NCBI GenBank assembly: GCA_039923455.1
Contig: JBDTCS010000332.1
Span: forward strand, 1 to 5,344
Reading direction: 5' to 3'
DNA from: JBDTCS01 sp039923455
Lineage (GTDB): Bacteria; Bacteroidota; Ignavibacteria; Palsa-1295
DNA length: 5,344 bases
How positions within the stretch are numbered: the stretch's first letter is position 1; the number at the start of each line of letters is the position of its first letter. The notes beneath the pieces are model-generated. The model searched no databases and was not told where the DNA came from. It saw only the letters and a program-made list of their open reading frames with translations. The translations under genes were made by a program, and so were the position numbers. Positions 1 through 5,344 of the stretch are shown here, in pieces.

Positions 1-1159
1 TAGATGTCGATGCGGGATTGGGATAAGCATTGAGGGATGACTTTTCGGCGATGACTCCCTGAACCGAAACGTTCGAAGCATACTTCAACTCCGATAAACC
101 TTCGGGCGAAGAAAACCAGGCGTTGCCTTCACGATCGAAGGCGACACTATAAACTGTGGTGCTTGTAAGCAGTGGTGAGTTCGTGTTCGAATATCCAGTC
201 AAAAAAACTCGAGACTGGGCGTTGTACACAACGACCTCAGAAGTATCCAAGCCACCTGCGAACCATAACCGTCCGTAGCGATCAAACTTCATCGAGCGAA
301 TGATTGGAAATGCAAACAAACTGGATGTATCATTGAACCAATTTGTTCCGTCAAATTCACTAAGTCCACCAGGTTGCAACCATCCTTTGTGTCCGACCCA
401 CACATTGCTCTCCTTATCACATTCCACAACCGAAGACTGGTTAAACTTTGGAAGCGGCTTTCCCCCAAGGGTATAACGACTCCAGGTGCTTCCATCGAAT
501 TTTCGAAGACCGCCGGAGAACTGATTGTTTGAATCATGGAACTGCATTCCTAGTCCCCAAATAATGCCATTGGGAGCGACCGTCATCGACCACGTCTGTA
601 AACCAGAATGAGCTACATCCTCCGGTGTGAAATCGTACGTGGTCCAATTGTGACCATCCCATCGATGAATCTCCGAGTAGGCCCAGTAATCGGGTATATT
701 CCCAGGAATATGGATAACGAGGGATCTGCTTGAGGTCCAGATATTTCCTGACGAATCACAGACTATACTAAGATATTCGCGAACCGCGGAAAAAGAATCC
801 TGCACAGCCAAAGCATGCCATCCTGTCTCAGGATCGAAATAGCAAACACCGAGTTTCCCGGCAGTCCAGATACGACCTTGCCGATCTCGCGTCATCGCAT
901 TCACGGTGTCATAGACTAATCCATCGGCTTTTGCAAAGTTGTGCCATAAGGCACCATCGAAGCGAGATACACCGACACCTTGTGATGGCTGATTCGCGGC
1001 CCACAATGTTCCTGAGCCATCAAAGGTAAGGCAGTAGCGCTGATAGGGAAAATCATTGTACGGGAAAGTGACCCATTGAGGAGTCTGAGCAACACAGATG
1101 CGCACCACAAAAAAGCACGCGAAAAAAGAAACTATGAATGTCAATTTTGCGGTACGCAT
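1..1159 (-). CDS. Secreted seven-bladed regulator-type beta-propeller protein with T9SS sorting domain (3' end cut by window edge)
   Basis: Translating back from the ATG at 1159 gives 386 codons with no stop up to the edge. The start is supported by a signal peptide: basic MRTAK, a hydrophobic stretch to about residue 23 and a likely cut at VA|QT (24/25). The body shows seven copies of the 'D-x-x-G-x-hydrophobic-W' motif of two-component-regulator propellers (Reg_prop family), near residues 46-53, 91-98, 134-141, 194-201, 247-254, 292-299 and 341-348 (for example FDRYGRLW). Several are followed by 'FDG..W' strands (RFDGALW, RWDGHNW, KFDGSTW, EFDGTNW). Seven motifs imply a complete seven-bladed propeller. 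Residues 376-386 (LNAYPNPASTS) are the first strand of a type A T9SS sorting domain, so about 60-80 residues probably lie beyond the edge. In hybrid sensor kinases such propellers bind ligands outside the cell; here there is no membrane anchor or kinase up to the edge, so a free or surface-bound protein is inferred. Ligand unknown. Confidence 0.93.
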   Translation of the reverse strand, partial: MRTAKLTFIVSFFACFFVVRICVAQTPQWVTFPYNDFPYQRYCLTFDGSGTLWAANQPSQGVGVSRFDGALWHNFAKADGLVYDTVNAMTRDRQGRIWTAGKLGVCYFDPETGWHALAVQDSFSAVREYLSIVCDSSGNIWTSSRSLVIHIPGNIPDYWAYSEIHRWDGHNWTTYDFTPEDVAHSGLQTWSMTVAPNGIIWGLGMQFHDSNNQFSGGLRKFDGSTWSRYTLGGKPLPKFNQSSVVECDKESNVWVGHKGWLQPGGLSEFDGTNWFNDTSSLFAFPIIRSMKFDRYGRLWFAGGLDTSEVVVYNAQSRVFLTGYSNTNSPLLTSTTVYSVAFDREGNAWFSSPEGLSELKYASNVSVQGVIAEKSSLNAYPNPASTS

Positions 1160-1170
1160 GTGGAGTGTTC

Positions 1171-1263
1171 TTAATGTTTCACAACAATACTTCCGGAGGA
1201 GACAATCTTATCTCCCACCAGTCGATACGAATATACGCCGGAGAGACCCTTAGGGTAGTGCGT
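1171..1263 (-). pseudogene. Orphan remnant of a T9SS C-terminal sorting domain
   Basis: Between the DUF1573 gene and the propeller gene, one minus-strand frame reads from an in-frame TGA (1266-1264) to a TAA (1173-1171). It includes KGLSGVYSYRL and ends GSIVVKH. This matches the closing strands of T9SS type A sorting domains (typically 'LpsGvYfYrL...kmvlvK'), and its length matches the last third of such a domain. There is no start codon in the frame and no YPNP strand upstream in any frame, so it cannot be a working gene. Its stop lies 11 bases before the next start, much like the 12-base gap between the first two genes, as expected for the true end of a former operon gene. The best reading is the 3' scar of a deleted T9SS cargo gene, or of a sorting domain once attached to the DUF1573 protein. 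A chance match over so short a stretch is possible but less likely. Confidence 0.65.
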
Positions 1264-1286
1264 TCACGCAACTTTGCGGTTATGCT

Positions 1287-1712
1287 CTAACGACGTGAAA
1301 TAATCAATTTCGACTCACCCACGAACCGGCCGTAAAAAGTGAAGAGGCACCGACTTGTATCCCTGGAGTTCGAGATTATCTCAACTTGCTTAGAGAACCC
1401 TCCTGCTCGGTGACCCTCCTCTTGAAAACGAATCTGAAGACTCGTTGAATCACCTGGCAGAAGCGTGCTGTCTTTGAGCATGGCGAGGGTACATCCGCAA
1501 GCGGGATACACTGCTTTTATTCGGAGCGCAGAATCTCCTGCGTTGTGGAGTACAAAAAAATGTTCGGAGTAACCAGTGTTAGGTATCGATCCAAAATTTG
1601 CAGAGCTGGTGTCGATGACGAGTAGTGGCCCGTGTTTCACTATACCACTCCCTGAAAAATCAAACCCGCAGCAAATTCCGAATACGACAACTAAGAATAG
1701 AAAGTGTTTCAT
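1287..1712 (-). CDS. Small exported DUF1573 domain protein
   Basis: This is a 141-residue protein from the ATG at 1712. Residues 1-15 (MKHFLFLVVVFGICC) look like an export signal: short basic start, then a hydrophobic core. There is no standard lipobox before either cysteine, so lipoprotein status is undecided. Residues 31-131 fit the DUF1573 family throughout: 'LVIDTSSANFGSI' first strand, 'FFVLHNAGDSALRI', the hallmark ACGCT (71-75), 'LLPGDST' (84-90), 'GHRAGGFSKQVEIISNS' and a closing 'LFTFYGRFV'. The family has an Ig-like beta-sandwich fold of unknown biochemical function and is common in Bacteroidota as periplasmic or surface proteins, sometimes with a T9SS tail. This one ends just after the domain with a basic ISRR and has no sorting domain, unlike its neighbours. 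An in-frame ATG at 1727 would add five residues (MLPST). The frame stays open further upstream to 1937, but that part overlaps the preceding gene and does not look like protein. Confidence 0.9.
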   Translation of the reverse strand: MKHFLFLVVVFGICCGFDFSGSGIVKHGPLLVIDTSSANFGSIPNTGYSEHFFVLHNAGDSALRIKAVYPACGCTLAMLKDSTLLPGDSTSLQIRFQEEGHRAGGFSKQVEIISNSRDTSRCLFTFYGRFVGESKLIISRR

Positions 1713-1768
1713 GGTTGATGGTAACATAGTAGTGATCGTGGAGTCTTGGTAAAGTTTGGTGTGCGTTG

Positions 1769-3601
1769 TTAGTGAGCAACTAAGATTTTGGCAAGCCCGC
1801 GTGTGGCACCCGATGTTGCGATGACTGTGTATAGTCCAGATCGTAGCGAAGATAGATCCACTTCCGAAACCCAATTCCCAAACGATCCTCGTTGTGCTGA
1901 ACTTAATTCGTATAGCGAGTTTCCATTTAGATCGCATATACTAAGAGTAGGATTGGATGCAGAATTCGAAGTCGCGCCATGCAAAATCACGTCGAAAGAT
2001 GTGACGCCCGAAGTTGGATTCGGGTTTACAGAAATAGTAAAGGTTCCATCTGTCGGCCTATCTAATTCTTGAGTCTGCTTCGTTGATCCGTCACTCGACC
2101 AATAGTTTGGTGACTCTGTGATCGGTTGCCTGTAGCAGCGATCTCGGGCAACTACGAATACAGAGTGAGCGTCAGGGAAAGCAAGTGCCGAATAACTGGT
2201 GGAGGGGTGCATGAAGAGTGGATCGGGCGGGACCAATCGCCACCATTTACCGCCAGTCTGCGTACGCAGCACTACGCCACTATCTCCTGCAATGTATCCA
2301 GTGCTATCATTTGCAAACCGGATATCGCGAAGGTATTGCTTTGTCATGCTCGATGGACTACTCCAAGTCATACCGCTATCTTCGGTTCGCAGGATAAGGC
2401 CTCTTGCACCACATGCGAATCCGCACTTGGCGTTTACAAAACATAACTTAGATATTGGGTCCTTTCTTTCGAGCACAATGCTCCAAGTGGCTCCGCCATC
2501 GACTGAGCGATACATTGCGCTCTTAACGACTGCGGAATCCCGCACTTCATGCAGGCCCGAATCTACCGCACCAATAGAATCCACGACTAAATAGGCAGAG
2601 TAAGGATCCGCGAAACTCATACAACGCGCATGCTCGCCGGGCCGAAGCGGTAATGCGTTTGAAGTTATAGTCCGAAAATCGGAAGATAGCAAATAGTACT
2701 GAGAATCCGTAAGCCCGAAGAGCTGCCCGTTTTGGAAATCCTTCCATCCAAACTGCAGTATAGTCGGTGGGCTCGCGAATTGATGAAAATTTTGTGGTGT
2801 GATTGCTTTCAGGCGTAAGGCGGTCTCGGTCGCATGGAGTGTGTTGTGTGTGATAGACAATATAGTCCCGTCGCGCATCCCAAAAACTCCACTAGTATCC
2901 GATGTCAAAAAGAATGATGAGATAGAATTGGAATCGTGCGTTAGGAGAGCTCTCCACGTCGTGCCGGAATCATCCGTGAAATAGATTCGATCTGCAAGCG
3001 CGATCGCACCGTGCGCTGGCGACGAAAAGTCAATCAGTGCAGTTTCTCTTGTTTCACCTAAATGATCATTCTCGATGAACGGGGCTCGGTGAAGCTCAGT
3101 CCAGCGCTTTGATGAGCTATCCGATACAAAGATCAACCCTGGTTCACCAACTGCGTACCAATTCGCGCCGATTCGCACAACCGATTGTATGAGCGTTTTC
3201 GCCACGGACTCCCAAGCTATTGGCCCTGCAACGGGAAGCTGATTGTGCGATGATGTTCTTTCGTGAGCTGGCAGCCATGACCTACCACTATCTTTGGAAA
3301 CGAGGGCGGCCAGAGTATCGGAATAGGCCCTCACAGTCTCAAGGTGCTTCTCGCTTATGGATGATTCAATCGCAGTTAGTCGTGTGTTCCCGTGGTAAAC
3401 TTGATGCCATGTCCATCCATGATCAGTGCTGCGAAGAATATCGCCCGGGTAACGCACGATCAACAACGTTCCATCGGTAGTGCCGGAAATAGCTTCGAAG
3501 GAGTCATCACCAACAGACTGCCAAGATTGCGCGCACGATACTACAGGATCGGTAAATAGAAGCGCAAGAGAAAACAGGCAGCAACTAATCACTTTCGACA
3601 T
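1769..3601 (-). CDS. Secreted YCF48/BNR-repeat beta-propeller protein with T9SS sorting domain
   Basis: This is a 610-residue protein with a signal peptide (MSKVISCCLFSLALLF, likely cut at SCA|QS, 24/25). Asp-box type motifs 'S/T-x-D-x-G-x-T-W' appear near residues 58-65 (STDHGWTW), 102-109 (SKDSGRSW), 160-167 (degenerate), 209-216 (TDDSGTTW), 366-373 (SVDGGATW), 406-413 (TEDSGMTW) and 447-454 (TQTGGKWW). The last two sit in YCF48-like units, GFACGARGLILRT and GYIAGDSGVVLRT. This indicates a sortilin/YCF48-like propeller, with a long motif-poor stretch at about 217-365. The family includes photosystem assembly factor YCF48, but in T9SS cargo it is generic and gives no function. Residues about 519-610 form the sorting domain: VNPNPTSG (525-532), a central 'LSICDLNGNSLYEL' strand pair, then SLRSGLY and a final AKILVAH. 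The start lies 12 bases after the preceding stop, with no clear Shine-Dalgarno, so co-transcription and perhaps translational coupling are likely. No enzyme active site is recognised. Confidence 0.95.
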   Translation of the reverse strand: MSKVISCCLFSLALLFTDPVVSCAQSWQSVGDDSFEAISGTTDGTLLIVRYPGDILRSTDHGWTWHQVYHGNTRLTAIESSISEKHLETVRAYSDTLAALVSKDSGRSWLPAHERTSSHNQLPVAGPIAWESVAKTLIQSVVRIGANWYAVGEPGLIFVSDSSSKRWTELHRAPFIENDHLGETRETALIDFSSPAHGAIALADRIYFTDDSGTTWRALLTHDSNSISSFFLTSDTSGVFGMRDGTILSITHNTLHATETALRLKAITPQNFHQFASPPTILQFGWKDFQNGQLFGLTDSQYYLLSSDFRTITSNALPLRPGEHARCMSFADPYSAYLVVDSIGAVDSGLHEVRDSAVVKSAMYRSVDGGATWSIVLERKDPISKLCFVNAKCGFACGARGLILRTEDSGMTWSSPSSMTKQYLRDIRFANDSTGYIAGDSGVVLRTQTGGKWWRLVPPDPLFMHPSTSYSALAFPDAHSVFVVARDRCYRQPITESPNYWSSDGSTKQTQELDRPTDGTFTISVNPNPTSGVTSFDVILHGATSNSASNPTLSICDLNGNSLYELSSAQRGSFGNWVSEVDLSSLRSGLYTVIATSGATRGLAKILVAH

Positions 3602-3613
3602 CTCGGCTTGCGT

Positions 3614-5293
3614 TTACCTTTTAATAAACCTCGCGTGAGATACGCCGTCGGTCACGTAAAAAACACCCCTGTGCAAGCTGGCGATATTTAGCTTCCCGGA
3701 CTGCCAAGCGCAAGCGTAAATTCGACCAAGCACATCGACAACATACGGTCGGCCCTTCGCGCCGGTAACCGTCAGTTCATTTGTCGCGGGATTGGGATAG
3801 ACTGCGATCAGCTCAGCCAAAAATTTCGAAAGCGCATTCACCACGCTTGAGGGTTGATTCACTATGAAAGCTCGCTGGGCTATGTTGCTCCGGTTCGATT
3901 TGCTGAAGGCCTGTAGACTGATATTGTACTGTCGACCTGTCTGGCCGCCTGGACTAGTATCGACTAAGTTGATTAGGTGATAGGAAGTAGCTATCACGTT
4001 CGTGTCTCTCACAATTGTGGTATCGGTCAAATTAGGGTATCCCGAAGTCGAAATCGAAATCGAATACCGAGACGCGCCTGGCACCGCATCCCATGTAATA
4101 TCGAATGTCTTGGGAGCAGTCGGAGGACTGAACCGCGGATACGTGATATTCGGAAGACTCAGAATACCGTTGGGCTGGTAGACGAGTGCTTCCCCGCTGC
4201 ATGAGGTGATTACCGCATGATTTGTGTCAGGATACGCGACGTCACCGAGGATATCCACCCCTCCCGCATCGAAAGTAAAATCTGATGTCATTTGTGTCCA
4301 AGTCGTCCCTCCATCCGTTGTACGAAGAATGAGACCATAATCGCCACACGCAATGCCGTGTAAAGAATCGGCGAACGCGATGCCATGTAGGCCAGCAGAG
4401 CTCTTGAAGTATTCCGATGATGGAAAATACTGACGGGAGAAAATATTCGACCACCCCAGCCCGCCGTCCGTCGTTTTGTCAATCGTAGCCGTACCCCCCC
4501 CACTGTCGCTGCTGAAACCGCTCACAAAGCCAATTAACGGAGTTTGGAATGCAAATTTCGTAATTGTTTTCTTCGTTTGAAACCCGGAGTCCCAAGTGAT
4601 TCCAAGGTCAGTCGTTCGATATATCTTACTGTCCCGAAACGGTGAGGATATTAATGACGCCACCAGAAGAGTGTTATACGTTGGATAGGCAACGATGGTA
4701 TTCTGAAGGTTTGTAACATCAGAATAAAGCGGAAAAACTGGACTCGAAACTGGCTGCCACGTAACTCCTCCGTCAGAAGAATGGAGAGAATGCTCTCCAG
4801 ATAGCAAAACAACAATATGTTTGCTATCGAGCGAGGCCATATTTATAACATCGTTCCGCGGTTTTGTGGAATCGAAGGAGCCAAGTGCGGTGTCCGTCCA
4901 TGTGACGCCGCCGTTCATTGAGCGGAGAATGTGACCACCAGGTGGGAATGGTGGCTTGCCTTTTAATTTTGGCGCGTTGCACCCGAGCAGGATTACATCA
5001 TGCGCAGGATGCACGAAGCCACTGATTGAATATTGATGATCGATACTGTAGCGTTTTGCCGTATCAATAAATCCATAGGTCCACGAATCCCAATAGTCTC
5101 GACTTAGGGCCGGATGGAAGCCGTCCGGAACAAAGAGGTAGTCTTCCGAGTCCTCAGCCGTAATCTGGTATGTTCTGGTAAATCCGCTATTCGCAAAGAG
5201 TTGCTTGTGCAACCAAAATGATTGGGCGGATGCGAGCACCGGGAAAAAACAGATGGACAAGGTCAGCGCGGTGACGATTCGTTTGATCTTCAT
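3614..5293 (-). CDS. Secreted YCF48/BNR-repeat protein with FnIII-like domain and T9SS sorting domain
   Basis: This is a 559-residue protein with a clear signal peptide (MKIKRIVTALTLSICFF, likely cut at ASA|QS, 23/24), which fixes the start. Asp-box motifs occur at residues 125-132 (SMNGGVTW), 172-179 (SSDGGVTW), 227-234 (TTDLGITW), 274-281 (TTDGGLGW) and 325-332 (TTDGGTTW). The last is preceded by GIACGDYGLILRT, the typical YCF48-like unit. About 385-478 (from SPPTAPKTFDITWDAVPGA to YNISLQAFSKSN) has the pattern of a fibronectin type III domain. It is followed by the sorting domain at about 491-559: VYPNPATNELTV, 'VVDVLGRIY', LNIASLHRGVFYV and a basic end RFIKR. It is the first gene of the visible block and a likely paralogue of the next gene, which lacks the FnIII-like part. 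A surface or released binding protein is inferred; the ligand is unknown. A run of eight G residues in codons 265-267 is a potential frameshift site. Confidence 0.95.
   Translation of the reverse strand: MKIKRIVTALTLSICFFPVLASAQSFWLHKQLFANSGFTRTYQITAEDSEDYLFVPDGFHPALSRDYWDSWTYGFIDTAKRYSIDHQYSISGFVHPAHDVILLGCNAPKLKGKPPFPPGGHILRSMNGGVTWTDTALGSFDSTKPRNDVINMASLDSKHIVVLLSGEHSLHSSDGGVTWQPVSSPVFPLYSDVTNLQNTIVAYPTYNTLLVASLISSPFRDSKIYRTTDLGITWDSGFQTKKTITKFAFQTPLIGFVSGFSSDSGGGTATIDKTTDGGLGWSNIFSRQYFPSSEYFKSSAGLHGIAFADSLHGIACGDYGLILRTTDGGTTWTQMTSDFTFDAGGVDILGDVAYPDTNHAVITSCSGEALVYQPNGILSLPNITYPRFSPPTAPKTFDITWDAVPGASRYSISISTSGYPNLTDTTIVRDTNVIATSYHLINLVDTSPGGQTGRQYNISLQAFSKSNRSNIAQRAFIVNQPSSVVNALSKFLAELIAVYPNPATNELTVTGAKGRPYVVDVLGRIYACAWQSGKLNIASLHRGVFYVTDGVSHARFIKR
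4494..4501 (-). repeat. Homopolymer tract (G8 on the coding strand) inside the first propeller gene
   Basis: The plus strand has eight consecutive C residues, read as G8 in the gene, encoding Gly265-Gly267 in 'DSGGGT'. Reading the other frames by hand, gain of one G leads to a TGA at 4481-4479, a few codons downstream. Loss of one G leads to a stop at 4290-4288. Either change would remove the last two repeats, the FnIII-like domain and the secretion signal. The tract itself is seen directly; any role in switching is inference. Confidence 0.9.
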
Positions 5294-5344
5294 GGCGTTA
5301 ATTGAAAAAACATGGTCAGCGAATACAGGCTCCTATTGCTTGAT
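5294..5344 (-). other. Upstream edge region of the block, no identifiable promoter
   Basis: Only 51 bases precede the first gene. Immediately upstream of the start the minus strand is A/T-rich (TTTTTTCAATTAACGCC), with no Shine-Dalgarno, as is usual in Bacteroidota. No convincing TTTG / TAnnTTTG promoter pair is seen. One frame is open from the window edge to a TGA that overlaps the gene's ATG (ATGA). It includes an ATG giving a seven-codon reading, MFFQLTP. It could be the tail of an upstream gene or chance; too short to decide. Confidence 0.3.

Noticed and set aside
289..1110. Short minus-strand frames at 289-537 and 916-1110
   Set aside because: They are out-of-frame readings inside the propeller gene, whose frame is open through the whole stretch with clear repeat motifs.
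1160..1286. Possible rho-independent terminator or promoter in the largest gap
   Set aside because: No GC-rich stem followed by a T run on the minus strand and no clear promoter boxes; most of the gap is explained by the sorting-domain remnant.
1665..1712. Lipoprotein signal in the DUF1573 protein (cysteines 14 and 15)
   Set aside because: Residues before the cysteines (F-G-I-C-C) do not fit the lipobox, which needs a small residue just before the cysteine; left open rather than called.
1713..1768. Possible regulatory hairpin between the second propeller gene and the DUF1573 gene
   Set aside because: No convincing inverted repeat was found by eye in these 56 bases.
1713..1937. N-terminal extension of the DUF1573 reading frame up to an ATG at 1937
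   Set aside because: It lies mostly inside the 3' end of the preceding T9SS gene, reads as low-quality protein, and comes before an obvious signal-peptide start at 1712.
1788..3480. Several plus-strand open frames (for example 2126-2446, 2199-2594, 3220-3480)
   Set aside because: All lie opposite the 610-residue propeller gene, show no family features and have compositions expected of antisense shadows.
4242..4503. Minus-strand frames of about 70 codons inside the first gene
   Set aside because: They are out of frame with the well-supported propeller gene; one matters only as the reading that would follow loss of a G in the G8 tract.
1769..5293. Sialidase or other BNR-repeat enzyme activity
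   Set aside because: Asp-box motifs occur in many non-enzymatic propellers; the N-terminal arginine motif and catalytic residues of sialidases are not seen.

Overview
The window is a single-strand block of four genes, all on the minus strand, that encode exported proteins of a Bacteroidota-type bacterium. Three of the four proteins carry, or run into, the C-terminal sorting domain of the type IX secretion system (T9SS), recognised by the VYPNPA-like strand followed near the end by 'SLxxGxYxV'. T9SS occurs in Bacteroidota in the broad sense, including the Ignavibacteria/Kapabacteria side. Other hints of the same group are the lack of clear Shine-Dalgarno sequences, a DUF1573 protein, and signal peptides that leave glutamine as the first mature residue. 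The balanced base composition and the 'DTS'-rich YCF48-like style fit Ignavibacteria/Kapabacteria-like lineages better than Flavobacteriia, but this placement is inference and no marker gene is present.

In order of transcription (right to left): (1) 5293-3614, a 559-residue secreted protein with BNR/YCF48-type propeller repeats, a fibronectin-III-like domain and a T9SS sorting domain; (2) 12 bases later, 3601-1769, a 610-residue relative with about seven Asp-box motifs and a T9SS sorting domain; (3) after 56 bases, 1712-1287, a small exported DUF1573 protein; (4) 1171-1263, a stranded fragment of about 27-30 codons that reads as the end of another T9SS sorting domain but has no start and no upstream half; (5) 11 bases later, 1159 to the left edge, a seven-bladed propeller of the 'two-component regulator propeller' type, whose own sorting domain is cut by the window edge just after the YPNPA motif.

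The tight spacing, common strand and absence of visible terminators suggest one transcription unit making cell-surface or released beta-propeller proteins. The proteins would cross the inner membrane by Sec, be folded in the periplasm and, for the three with sorting domains, pass through T9SS. Their ligands or substrates cannot be told from sequence; no catalytic residues of a known enzyme family were recognised. The most notable items are the orphan sorting-domain remnant and a run of eight G residues inside the coding part of the first gene, which could act as a phase-variation tract. I see no RNA gene, CRISPR array, insertion sequence or other mobile element.
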